Source of the DNA: JAVBRD01 sp031548365
Lineage (GTDB): Bacteria; Bacillota; Clostridia; Christensenellales; UBA1750
Assembly (NCBI GenBank): GCA_031548365.1
Contig: JAVBRD010000022.1
Location: 24,875 to 88,874, forward strand
DNA: 64,000 nucleotides
Reading direction: 5' to 3'
A program made the position numbers and the translations under genes. The stretch's first letter is position 1; every line of letters begins with the position of its first letter. A model generated the notes under the pieces. That model made no database searches, was not told where the DNA came from, and worked only from the letters and a program-made list of their open reading frames with translations. This document shows positions 41,443 through 49,883 of this stretch, in pieces.

Positions 41443-43365
41443 ATGAACGACGGACACAACCCCAATCAGCCGCAGCGGCCTGATGGTAACAAAAAGAACC
41501 TTGGCCCCCGCCAACCGCGCACGTTCAGCAACAGACCGCCGCGCCCCGAGGGAGATCGGAAGCCTTATGGCGACCGCCCCGCGCGTCCGTTCAACGGCCC
41601 GCGCCCGGAAGGGGATCGGAAACCGTACAGCCCACGTCCGGAGGGAGATCGGAAGCCCTACGGTGACCGCCCCGCGCGCCCGTTCAACAGCCCGCGCCCG
41701 GAAGGAGATCGCAAGCCGTACAGCCCACGTCCGGAGGGAGATCGGAAGCCCTACGGCGACCGTCCCGCACGCCCGTTCAACGGGCCACGTCCGGAGGGAG
41801 ATCGGAAGCCTTACAGCGACCGTCCGCAAGGAGCGCTTAATGCCCGCCCCCCGCGTCCAGAAGGGGATCGCAGACCCTATGGTGATCGCCCGCAAGGCAG
41901 CTACCGCGAACGCTTTGAGCGTTACAGCAGCGAACGACGCGCCCCGCTTGCGCCCAACGGAGTGCGGATTGAGCCGTCGTCATCAGCAGATGCCGATGGC
42001 GGCACCCGCAACGTTTCCCCGAGCGGACGCTCGCAGGCCACCGCGGCGCGCGTGGTTGCGCTGGAGGCGTTGCTTGACGTTGTCCAGGGAGGCGCGTTTG
42101 GCGGGCTCGCGCTTGACGAGCGTATCAAGGCATGCGAAGGCATTTCCGAACTCGACACAAAGTTCGCGACCGAGCTTTTCTACGGCACGCTCGACAAGCG
42201 AATGTGGCTGGATTGGGCACTCGGCAGCGTGGTTGAGCAGATGCCGGACGACCCAATCTCGCGGGAAGTCCTGCGCTTAAGCGCATACCAGATGCTCTGC
42301 CTTGATCGCGTGCCAGAACAGGCGGTGTGCTCACAAGCGCGTGAGCTCATGCGTGAAAAAAACCGAGACGAACTTGGTGCGTTTGTGTTCGGCGCGCTCA
42401 AGTCGCTTGGACGCATGGAAGTCAAGCCTACGAAGCCTGTGTGCGCAGATAAAGCCGAGGAGATCGCTATCGTGTGCTCCACGCCCAAGTGGCTGGTTGA
42501 CGCGTTGATGGAGGATCACGGCGTTCAGGTAGCCGAGGAGTACCTCGCGTATCAACCCGAGCACGGCGTTGTGGATGTCCACATTAACCCCACGCTCGTT
42601 TTCAAAGGTGAAGAGGACAACGCGCTTGAACAAGCGGGCGGCCCCTTCCTGCAAACCGCGCTCGAAGGTGCGTACCGCGTACGAGGAGACGCTGTGCGCA
42701 GTCCCGCGTTCTTTAACGGCTTGATCACGGTGCAATCTGTCGCATCGCAGTTGTGCGCGCACGCGCTTATGGCGAGACGCGGATCGCACATCCTGGACAT
42801 GTGCGCGGCTCCCGGCGGTAAAACGTGCTATATAGCCGCGCAAATGGGGGGCAGTGGGCGCGTGTACGCGTGGGATATCCATCCGCACCGCGTGCAGCTC
42901 ATCACACAGACCGCGGGACGGCTTAAGCTTGAGAACATCCGTACAGCGGTGCATGATGCGCTAAAAGCCAAGGAGGAGCTGTTCGGCACAATGGACGGCG
43001 TCCTGCTGGACGCTCCGTGTTCGGGCATGGGCGTTGTGCACAACAAGCCTGATCTCAAGTACCGCCTGAAGCCCGACGACATCAGCCGGCTCACACAGCA
43101 GCAATCGGCGCTCCTTGAGAGTGCGGCGCGGTATGTCAAGACCGGCGGAATCCTCGTCTACAGCACGTGCACGGTTTTCACAGCAGAGAACGCCGCGGTT
43201 GTCAAGGCGTTCCTTGCGGCGCATCCCGAGTTTGCGATGGATTGGCCCGATGGCGTTCTGCCCGACAAGTACCAGCGGCACGCCACGTCGGATGGGCTGA
43301 TGCTTTGGCCGGAGCGCGATGGCACGGATGCGTTCTACATCGCGCGAATGAAAAGGAAAGCGTAA
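41443..43365 (+). CDS. rsmB: 16S rRNA m5C967 methyltransferase RsmB with repeat-rich N-terminal extension
   Basis: SAM-dependent methyltransferase for 16S rRNA cytosine 967. The catalytic half is typical: a NusB-like domain (about 197-330, ARVVALEALLDVVQGGAFGG), SAM motif I DMCAAPGGKT, the DAPCSGMGVVHNKPD Cys and the nucleophile Cys in VYSTCTV. Unusually the protein is 640 aa because about 195 residues precede this, mostly seven copies of PRPEGDRKPY, some extended by GDRPARPFNG. The extension is in frame, follows a good GGAG site, and has no internal start with a strong ribosome site. It is probably a disordered, basic RNA-contact tail. Confidence 0.93.
   Translation: MNDGHNPNQPQRPDGNKKNLGPRQPRTFSNRPPRPEGDRKPYGDRPARPFNGPRPEGDRKPYSPRPEGDRKPYGDRPARPFNSPRPEGDRKPYSPRPEGDRKPYGDRPARPFNGPRPEGDRKPYSDRPQGALNARPPRPEGDRRPYGDRPQGSYRERFERYSSERRAPLAPNGVRIEPSSSADADGGTRNVSPSGRSQATAARVVALEALLDVVQGGAFGGLALDERIKACEGISELDTKFATELFYGTLDKRMWLDWALGSVVEQMPDDPISREVLRLSAYQMLCLDRVPEQAVCSQARELMREKNRDELGAFVFGALKSLGRMEVKPTKPVCADKAEEIAIVCSTPKWLVDALMEDHGVQVAEEYLAYQPEHGVVDVHINPTLVFKGEEDNALEQAGGPFLQTALEGAYRVRGDAVRSPAFFNGLITVQSVASQLCAHALMARRGSHILDMCAAPGGKTCYIAAQMGGSGRVYAWDIHPHRVQLITQTAGRLKLENIRTAVHDALKAKEELFGTMDGVLLDAPCSGMGVVHNKPDLKYRLKPDDISRLTQQQSALLESAARYVKTGGILVYSTCTVFTAENAAVVKAFLAAHPEFAMDWPDGVLPDKYQRHATSDGLMLWPERDGTDAFYIARMKRKA
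41539..41901 (+). repeat. Tandem coding repeat in rsmB (seven PRPEGDRKPY units)
   Basis: Residues 33-153 of RsmB are seven near-identical units of 11, 17, 20 or 22 residues arranged mostly as alternating long and short copies. DNA identity between copies is very high, with only a few third-position changes, which suggests recent slippage or recombination. Confidence 0.9.
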
Positions 43366-44408
43366 TGATCGAACTGCAAGGGCTGATGCCGGGAGAGCTC
43401 CAGGAGTACATCATCTCTCTCGGCCAGCCCGCATTCCGCGCAAGACAGGTGTATCCGCTCATCATGCGTGGCGTTCCGCTTGCGCAGATGACCGCGCTCC
43501 CGCGGGCGGCGAAGGACCTGATCGCGGCCTCGGCCACTGAGGTTTCAGCGCGCATAAGGCATCGGTTTGTCTCCGAGACCGACGGCACGGTCAAGATCGC
43601 GTTTGAGCTAAATGACGGCGAGCTGGTCGAGGGCGTGCTCATGCGCTACGATCACGGCACGACGCTCTGCCTGTCCACACAGGCGGGCTGCCGGATGGGG
43701 TGTTCGTTCTGCGCGTCGACCATTGGCGGGCTTACGCGCAACCTGACAGCGGGCGAGATGATGGGCATGGCCATCGCCGCGCATCTGGACATGGGCGGTG
43801 GTTCGGAGCGCAGGCTTGGCAACGTCGTGCTCATGGGCAGCGGCGAGCCGCTTGATAATTATGAGGAAGTCATCCGGTTCATCCGCGTGATCAATTGCGA
43901 AGCGGGCATGAACATCGGCATGCGGCACATATCACTTTCAACGTGTGGGTTGGTCGATGGTATTGAGCGTTTGACGGATGAGGATTTGCCTGTAACGCTC
44001 TCCATATCGCTCCACGCTCCGGACGACGCTTTGCGTCAAACGCTGATGCCCGTAGCGAATAAATGGCGCTTGCAGGAATTGATGCGTGCGTGCCGCGAAT
44101 ACATATCGCGGACTGGGCGAAGGGTCATCTTTGAGTACGCGCTCATACAGGGCGTTAACGATCGCTCAGAGCACGCGGTCGCGCTCTCAAAGCTCATGCG
44201 CGGCATGCAGGCCCACATCAACCTCATCCCGCTCAACGGCGTGCCCGAGCGCGCTCTTCGCGGAGTGACCCGCGCAGATGCACAGAAATTCAGGCAGCAG
44301 CTGGAGGATTTGGGCGTCTCAGCGACGGTCAGGCGCGAAATGGGCACTGACATCGAGGGCGCGTGCGGCCAGTTGAGGAGACGGCTTCTTCAGGATAAAC
44401 AGGGATAG
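43365..44408 (+). CDS. rlmN: Dual-specificity rRNA/tRNA adenine-C2 methyltransferase RlmN
   Basis: Radical SAM enzyme that methylates 23S rRNA A2503 and some tRNAs. 347 aa from ATG 43365, which shares one base with the rsmB stop (TAATG). The radical SAM cluster is CRMGCSFC, and the resolving Cys that forms the methyl-transfer intermediate is near the C-terminus in DIEGACGQLRR. QAFRARQVY-like residues near the start (GQPAFRARQVYPLIM) are typical. CfrA-type resistance variants look similar, but this genomic context is the standard RlmN one. Confidence 0.94.
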   Translation: MIELQGLMPGELQEYIISLGQPAFRARQVYPLIMRGVPLAQMTALPRAAKDLIAASATEVSARIRHRFVSETDGTVKIAFELNDGELVEGVLMRYDHGTTLCLSTQAGCRMGCSFCASTIGGLTRNLTAGEMMGMAIAAHLDMGGGSERRLGNVVLMGSGEPLDNYEEVIRFIRVINCEAGMNIGMRHISLSTCGLVDGIERLTDEDLPVTLSISLHAPDDALRQTLMPVANKWRLQELMRACREYISRTGRRVIFEYALIQGVNDRSEHAVALSKLMRGMQAHINLIPLNGVPERALRGVTRADAQKFRQQLEDLGVSATVRREMGTDIEGACGQLRRRLLQDKQG

Positions 44409-44428
44409 ACGACTTTGGGGGTGTGGCT

Positions 44429-45196
44429 GTGATTATCGCAGCGCGGACACACAAAGGGCTTTTGCGGGATAACAACGAAGACGGCTTCTACGCGCCGGAA
44501 GGCGTGCCGGAGGGCCTGCTTCTTGTCGCCGACGGCATGGGTGGGCACAACGCGGGCGAAGTCGCGAGCGCGGTGGCTGTTCGTGAGGTCGTCGCGGAGA
44601 TACAGCGTTTGCTCGCCGTCAGCGAAGGCGCTGCCGCGCTGGACGCCGCGCCGAAACCGCCGGAGCAGATGATCAAGTCGGCGGTGCGCAAAGCCAATCA
44701 GGCAGTACTCCGCGCGTCGGCGGATAATCCTGCCTATGAGGGCATGGGCACCACGCTGACGATGGCGGTGCGCGAGCTGCACGGTCATTTTGTAATCGGA
44801 CATGTGGGGGACAGCCGCGCGTACCACTTCGGGCGCTTTGGCGTTCGGAGGCTGACGCGCGACCACAACCTTGCCGAAGAGCTTGTGCGTATGGGCGAGA
44901 TCACATTGGCGGAAGCCGCTGTTCATCCCCAGCGCCACTACATTACGCGAGGTCTGGGTATCGCGTCTGCTTTGCGCGTGGACATCACACGCGTGGAGCT
45001 GAGGAGCGGCGAAGGCCTGCTGCTTTGCACCGACGGATTGACCATCCACGTCTCCGATGATGAAATCGCCGCGGCACTGTCGCTGAAAAACTCTCCCGCA
45101 CAGGCCGCGGATTTCCTACTCAAGACCTGCCTTGAACGCGGCGCGCGGGACAATGTCACCATGATCGTAGCAAGGTGCGAGGAGGCCGACGTATGA
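44429..45196 (+). CDS. prpC: PP2C-type protein serine/threonine phosphatase
   Basis: Dephosphorylates substrates of the adjacent PASTA kinase. About 255 aa from GTG 44429 (GGGGG about 7 nt upstream; GTG 44423 is the alternative). The PP2C motifs are RDNNEDGFY, LLVADGMGGHNAGEVAS, HVGDSRAYHF, TRDHNLAEEL, CTDGLTIHV and RDNVTMIV, with all metal Asp residues. Its stop overlaps the kinase start by 4 nt, so phosphatase and kinase levels are tied. Confidence 0.94.
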   Translation: MIIAARTHKGLLRDNNEDGFYAPEGVPEGLLLVADGMGGHNAGEVASAVAVREVVAEIQRLLAVSEGAAALDAAPKPPEQMIKSAVRKANQAVLRASADNPAYEGMGTTLTMAVRELHGHFVIGHVGDSRAYHFGRFGVRRLTRDHNLAEELVRMGEITLAEAAVHPQRHYITRGLGIASALRVDITRVELRSGEGLLLCTDGLTIHVSDDEIAAALSLKNSPAQAADFLLKTCLERGARDNVTMIVARCEEADV

Positions 45197-47067
45197 TCGG
45201 TCGCCTTGTCATGGGGCGATACCGCGTCGAAGAGCTGGTCGGCACGGGCGGTATGTCGCTTGTTTACCGCGCAAAGGACATCAAGACCGGACGATATGTC
45301 GCGGTCAAGTTTCTGCGCGATGAATTCAGCAAGGACGAGGAATTTCTGCGCAGGTTCGCGCGTGAAGCCAAGGCTGTTGAATCCATGGCGCATCCAAATA
45401 TCGTCGCACTGATTGACGCGGGCGAGGAGGACGGAAAACACTGCCTGATCATGGAGTATGTCGACGGCATCACGCTTAAGGAACTCATCACCGAGAAGGG
45501 CCGGGTTCCTGAGCATGAGGCGGTCGCCATTGCGACATGTGTGTGCCGCGCGCTCTCCCACGCGCACGCAAGGCAGATAGTTCACCGTGACATCAAACCC
45601 CAGAACATTTTGATCAACAGTGAAGGGGTCGTCAAGGTAGCGGACTTCGGAATTGCGCGCGCGCTCAATGCCGAAACAATGACATCCACTGACGCCGGCG
45701 TGATGGGCTCAGTTCACTATTTTTCACCCGAGCAGGCGCGCGGCGGGCTAACCGATGAAAAGAGCGATCTGTACTCACTGGGCGTTGTGTTGTACGACAT
45801 GGTCGTGGGTCACGTGCCCTTTGATGGAGAGACCCCCGTGACCATCGCGCTTGCGCATATACAAGAAGCACCGCGCAGGCCGCGCAGATTTTATGCTGAC
45901 ATATCACCGGCGCTCGAGGACATCATCCTCAAGGCGATGGAGAAGGACAAGACGTGGCGTTACGACAGCGCCAAAGCGATGGAAGCCGACCTGATGCGCG
46001 CCGTCAAACAGCCTGAGGGCGGCTTTGTGCAAAAACGTCCGCCACTTATGGAGGGCGGCACAACTCGCGTGGGTATGATGGCCATCCAGCGTGAGGAGCC
46101 GCAGACAAATCGCATCGTCGTCACAACGGACAAAGTGGTTCGCGTGGCGACGCTCACACTCATCAGCGTGGCCATCGCCTTTCTCGCTTTTATGGTGACC
46201 TCGCAAGTCAGGTCGATCATCTACGATGAGGTCGTCCCGGCAGTGGTGGGCATGCCGTCAAGCGAAGGCGTCCGCCACCTTCAGGTCCTCGGCTTTGAAC
46301 CTGTTTTAGAAGAGGACTATGATGACAATGTGGACGAGGGGCTGATCATCAAACAGGTGCCGGAGTCCGACACTAAAGTCAGGCGCAACACCAAAGTGGT
46401 GGTTGTCAAGTCACTTGGCAGGCAGAACGCGAGCGCGCCCAACCTGCTTGACCGCCCGCGGGCCGAAGCGGAGAGAGAAATCGTTTCAAAAGGTTTCCTG
46501 GTCGGCGAAGTCAAGGAGCAAACGAACAGCCCCAAAGCAAAAGGCACGGTCGTCGCTCAGGAGCCAGGTGCGGGGGACACGCTCAAGCGCGGCTCCAAGA
46601 TTGACATCACCGTGAGCAATCCGCCCGAAGTCGCCATCGCGCCCCAACTCGTGGGCCGTTCCCTCGATGAAGCGCAGCTTCTGTTGTCCAAACAAAGCAT
46701 CAAACCCGACGTATTTTACGGCGTTGCGTCCGATCATCCCGACAAAACGGTTTTCGCACAGCAACCGGAAGCCGGGGAGCTCATTGACAAAGACAAGACA
46801 CCCAGCGTGTCGGTTACGCGCGTGGGCTACCGCAAGATATATGTGGCGCAGCTTCAGCTCGAAAAAGACAATGCGCACGTGGTGATCACGCTCAGAGACG
46901 GTCAAGTGGACACTGTCATTCACGATTATAGCTACCCTGCGGGAAAGCGCGATATAGAGCTCAACCTCGAAACACAGACATCGGGCGAAAAACTCCTGAC
47001 TGTCAAGGTCAACGACAAAGAGACCATCAAGGAGAGCATTTTGTTCCAGGAAGTGAAAAGCAATTGA
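45193..47067 (+). CDS. prkC: PASTA-domain Ser/Thr protein kinase (PrkC/Stk)
   Basis: Membrane kinase sensing peptidoglycan fragments. ATG 45193 after GAGGAGG gives 624 aa. Kinase domain (about 8-270): YVAVKFLRDEF with the ATP Lys, HRDIKPQN and ADFGIARAL. A transmembrane helix (about 317-337) is followed by three PASTA domains (about 345-545) and a C-terminal domain of about 80 residues beginning GYRKIYVAQLQLE, as in many clostridial kinases. It is coupled to prpC upstream and rsgA downstream. Confidence 0.95.
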   Translation: MIGRLVMGRYRVEELVGTGGMSLVYRAKDIKTGRYVAVKFLRDEFSKDEEFLRRFAREAKAVESMAHPNIVALIDAGEEDGKHCLIMEYVDGITLKELITEKGRVPEHEAVAIATCVCRALSHAHARQIVHRDIKPQNILINSEGVVKVADFGIARALNAETMTSTDAGVMGSVHYFSPEQARGGLTDEKSDLYSLGVVLYDMVVGHVPFDGETPVTIALAHIQEAPRRPRRFYADISPALEDIILKAMEKDKTWRYDSAKAMEADLMRAVKQPEGGFVQKRPPLMEGGTTRVGMMAIQREEPQTNRIVVTTDKVVRVATLTLISVAIAFLAFMVTSQVRSIIYDEVVPAVVGMPSSEGVRHLQVLGFEPVLEEDYDDNVDEGLIIKQVPESDTKVRRNTKVVVVKSLGRQNASAPNLLDRPRAEAEREIVSKGFLVGEVKEQTNSPKAKGTVVAQEPGAGDTLKRGSKIDITVSNPPEVAIAPQLVGRSLDEAQLLLSKQSIKPDVFYGVASDHPDKTVFAQQPEAGELIDKDKTPSVSVTRVGYRKIYVAQLQLEKDNAHVVITLRDGQVDTVIHDYSYPAGKRDIELNLETQTSGEKLLTVKVNDKETIKESILFQEVKSN

Positions 47068-47939
47068 TGGACCTGCCGATCGGCCGTATACTCAAAGGCG
47101 TCGGAGGTCTCTATCTGGTGCGTGACGAAAACGGCGCGGAGTGGCCGTGCAAGGCGCGCGGCAAATTTAGAAAGCTCAAGCTCACGCCTCTCGCAGGTGA
47201 TTTCGTGCGCTTCATACCGCCTACGGAAGGCTCGGATGGTTACCTGACGGAAATCCTTGAGCGCAGGAATGAATGTGCGCGCCCACCCGTCGCGAACATC
47301 GACCGCCTTGTGATCGTGGTAGCCGCTACCCAGCCGGAACCCGACTGGCAGTTGGTGGACAAGTTGCTTGTGGATGCGCACGCGCAGGGCATTGATTCCG
47401 TGATTGCCGTCAACAAGGCCGATCTTCGGCACGAGACGATCGCGCAGGCCCGCGAGGATTATGCGGCCTACCCTTGTTATGAGGTCAGCGCGGCAACCGG
47501 CGAAGGGATCGACGCGCTTCGGGAAGCGCTTATCAGCGGCGTCGCGTGCGTCGCGGGGCAGTCGGGTGTTGGCAAAAGCTCTATACTTGGGCGGTTGCTG
47601 GGAATTGATTTGGCCGTGGGTGAAGTTTCGCGGACTGACCGCGGCAGGCACACAACGCGTCATGTTGAACTGCACGTCGCGGGGGACGCGCTCATCGCGG
47701 ACACGCCGGGCTTCTCGCTCATCGACAACAGTTTACGTGACCCCGTCAACCTGCAGGAGTCGTGGCCTGAGTTTACCCCGTTCTCAAGTGAATGTCGTTT
47801 CAATGGCTGCCAGCACATCGGCGAACCGGATTGCGCGGTGGAGCGTGCGGCAAACGCGAATCTGATATCACGCCGCAGACTGGACCGCTACCGCGTGCTG
47901 CACGCCGACATGCGAGAGCGGTGGTCAGGGCGCTGGTGA
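47067..47939 (+). CDS. rsgA: Ribosome small-subunit GTPase RsgA
   Basis: Circularly permuted GTPase in late 30S maturation. 290 aa from ATG 47067, sharing one base with the prkC stop. The N-terminal OB fold (about 5-65) is followed by permuted G motifs in the order G4 (AVNKADL), G1 (GQSGVGKSS) and G3 (DTPGFS). The C-terminal zinc site is CRFNGCQHIGEPDC. In Bacillus RsgA is a substrate of PrkC, fitting its position. Confidence 0.95.
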   Translation: MDLPIGRILKGVGGLYLVRDENGAEWPCKARGKFRKLKLTPLAGDFVRFIPPTEGSDGYLTEILERRNECARPPVANIDRLVIVVAATQPEPDWQLVDKLLVDAHAQGIDSVIAVNKADLRHETIAQAREDYAAYPCYEVSAATGEGIDALREALISGVACVAGQSGVGKSSILGRLLGIDLAVGEVSRTDRGRHTTRHVELHVAGDALIADTPGFSLIDNSLRDPVNLQESWPEFTPFSSECRFNGCQHIGEPDCAVERAANANLISRRRLDRYRVLHADMRERWSGRW

Positions 47940-47965
47940 GAGCACGACTGAAAAAAGGAGCTGCC

Positions 47966-48622
47966 ATGAACGAGATCAGGATTGCCGCATCTATTTTAGC
48001 CTGTGACGCGTCTGAAATCGGCGAAGAAATGCGGCGCGCGCACGCGTGGGGCGCAGACGTGGTTCACGTCGATGTGATGGACGGCCATTTTGTGCCCAAC
48101 CTCAGCTACGGCCCGGCGGTGGTCGCGTCTTTGCGTAAAAATACGGACATGGTCATCGACGTGCACTTGATGGTCGAAAGGCCGGCAGCGCTCATCGCGC
48201 CGTTTGTGGACGCGGGTGCGGACATCATCTCCGTGCATCCCGAAGCGGACGCGCACCCGCACCGCCTTTTACAGGAGATCCGAAAGCGCGGCAAGCTGGC
48301 GGGCGCTGTCCTCAACCCCGGAACGCACGAGAGCGCGCTTACATACCTGATGGATGAAGTTGATCTCATCCTGCTCATGACCGTCAACCCGGGCTTTGGG
48401 GGCCAGGCATTCATCCCGGCAGTGCTGCCCAAAATAGCCGCAGTGCGCGCGATGATCAACAGCACCGGGCGCGACATCGCGCTGGAGGTTGACGGCGGCA
48501 TTGGCGACGCGACCGCTTCGCTCGTGACCGCCGCTGGAGCGAACTTGCTCGTGACGGGCTCCGCCCTGTTTGGTGCAGCCGATCCCGCGGCATCGGTGAA
48601 ACGCTGGAAGTCGCGATTATAG
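47966..48622 (+). CDS. rpe: Ribulose-phosphate 3-epimerase
   Basis: Interconverts ribulose-5-P and xylulose-5-P in the pentose phosphate pathway. 218 aa from ATG 47966 (AAAAGGAG upstream). TIM-barrel motifs with metal and catalytic residues are RIAASILACD, HVDVMDGHFVPNLSYG, VIDVHLMVE, MTVNPGFGGQ and EVDGGIG. Last gene of the long operon, followed by a strong terminator. Confidence 0.96.
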   Translation: MNEIRIAASILACDASEIGEEMRRAHAWGADVVHVDVMDGHFVPNLSYGPAVVASLRKNTDMVIDVHLMVERPAALIAPFVDAGADIISVHPEADAHPHRLLQEIRKRGKLAGAVLNPGTHESALTYLMDEVDLILLMTVNPGFGGQAFIPAVLPKIAAVRAMINSTGRDIALEVDGGIGDATASLVTAAGANLLVTGSALFGAADPAASVKRWKSRL

Positions 48623-48639
48623 GCAGTGATCATAACGGA

Positions 48640-48671
48640 AAAGGCTTTGCTCGACTTGGAGCAAAGCCTTT
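48640..48671 (+). terminator. Terminator of the yicC-rpe operon
   Basis: AAAGGCTTTGCTC (48640-48652) pairs perfectly with GAGCAAAGCCTTT (48659-48671), 13 bp with a 6-nt loop, 18 nt after the rpe stop. The A-run and T-run flanks suit both strands, so it can also end gap, which converges from the right. Confidence 0.85.
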
Positions 48672-48742
48672 GAATTATGGATTTAGTTGATGCAAAGCAT
48701 GTCCGAGCCCGGGAATGGTTGGAACAAAGCCTCAAGGCTCGA

Positions 48743-49744
48743 CTAGAGAGTCGCTATGTGCTTGATCGTGCGCACCATCTGGCTGACGTAGGAATTTTCG
48801 TTGTCATACCACGCACTCACTTTAACAAAGGAATCGCCGCCAACCGCGGTGACCTTGGTCTGCGTCGCGTCGAACAGCGAGCCATACGTCATGCCGATCA
48901 CGTCGGAGGAAACGATTTCGTCCTCGGTGTAGCCATAGGCTTCGCTGACTGACGCCTTCATGTGCTGATTGATCTGCTCCTTTGTCACGATCCCGGCCAC
49001 AAGAGCCACCAGTTCCGTCAATGAGCCGGAAACCACCGGCACGCGCTGAGATGTGCCGTCGAGCTTACCCGCGAGCTCGGGCAGAACTTGGCCGATGGCT
49101 TGCGCAGCGCCAGTGGATGTGGGGATGATGTTGGCGGCAGCCGAGCGAGCCCTGCGCATGTCGCCTTTAGCATGGGGGCCGTCAAGCAGCATCTGGTCGT
49201 TTGTATAGGCGTGAATGGTCGTCATGAAGCCTTTTTGGATGGGGCGGAGCTTGTTGAGCGCGTTGGCCATGGGCGCGAGACAGTTCGTGGTGCATGACGC
49301 GGCGGAGATGATGCTGTCCTCGGGTGTTAGCGTTCCTTCGTTGACGCCGAACACGATGGTCTTCATGTCATCGCCCGCAGGTGCGGAAATGACCACCTTG
49401 CGCGCTCCGGCTTTTATATGAGCCTCCGCCTTGGCCCTGGACGTGAACAGCCCCGTGCACTCAAGCACGATGTCCACGCCAAGCGCTTTCCACGGGAGAT
49501 TCTTAGGATCTTTTTCTGTGAATACCGGGATTTCATTTTCATCGACGATGATGGTTTTGTCGGTGTACGCAAGTGTCCGATGGTACCGCCCCTGCGACGT
49601 GTCGTACTGGAGCAGGTGCTTGAGCATCTTGGTGCTCGTCAGGTCATTCAAGGCGACAATCTCATACCCCTGTGTCCCGAACAGTTGCCGGAAGGCCATC
49701 CTTCCAATGCGTCCGAACCCGTTGATCGCGACTCTGGTTGCCAT
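48743..49744 (-). CDS. gap: Glyceraldehyde-3-phosphate dehydrogenase
   Basis: NAD-dependent glycolytic enzyme. 333 aa: N-terminal NAD domain VAINGFGRIGR, catalytic Cys151 in AASCTTNCLAPMA, and NIIPTSTGAAQAIG. The Asn-Asp pair near LNDLT favours NAD over NADP. It has its own promoter and a structured 5' end and is separate from the pgk-tpiA-gpmI group 6 kb away, so gap can be regulated alone. Confidence 0.96.
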   Translation of the reverse strand: MATRVAINGFGRIGRMAFRQLFGTQGYEIVALNDLTSTKMLKHLLQYDTSQGRYHRTLAYTDKTIIVDENEIPVFTEKDPKNLPWKALGVDIVLECTGLFTSRAKAEAHIKAGARKVVISAPAGDDMKTIVFGVNEGTLTPEDSIISAASCTTNCLAPMANALNKLRPIQKGFMTTIHAYTNDQMLLDGPHAKGDMRRARSAAANIIPTSTGAAQAIGQVLPELAGKLDGTSQRVPVVSGSLTELVALVAGIVTKEQINQHMKASVSEAYGYTEDEIVSSDVIGMTYGSLFDATQTKVTAVGGDSFVKVSAWYDNENSYVSQMVRTIKHIATL

Positions 49745-49768
49745 GGGTCATTCCTCCAAAAATTTACT

Positions 49769-49787
49769 CGGAGTTGTGCTCCAAGAG
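49769..49787 (-). promoter_or_regulatory. 5' stem-loop in the gap leader
   Basis: On the minus strand CTTGGAG and CTCCGAG pair (7 bp, one G-T) around CACAA, starting right after the -10. A stem at the very 5' end of an mRNA usually slows its decay; this is inferred. Confidence 0.5.
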
Positions 49788-49788
49788 G

Positions 49789-49816
49789 ATTATATATCCG
49801 ATTTTTGGCGTGTCAA
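49789..49816 (-). promoter_or_regulatory. Promoter of gap
   Basis: -35 TTGACA (49811-49816), 16-nt spacer, -10 TATAAT (49789-49794). The best consensus match in the window, fitting a highly expressed gene. It is the only clear promoter here without a TGn extended -10. Confidence 0.88.
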
Positions 49817-49827
49817 GTTATGAAAAA

Positions 49828-49852
49828 GCCCTGTCACCAAGGGGACAGGGGC
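49828..49852 (-). terminator. Terminator of the leuA-cimA operon
   Basis: On the minus strand GCCCCTGTC pairs with GACAGGGC (one bulge) and is followed by TTTTTC. It lies about 30 nt past the cimA stop and just before the gap promoter. Confidence 0.85.
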
Positions 49853-49883
49853 AGATTTTAGTTTTTGTTCACCCAGTCACTTA

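Noticed and set aside
43365..44408. Possible Cfr-type resistance methyltransferase
   Set aside because: Operon context and sequence layout are those of housekeeping RlmN; no mobile features nearby.
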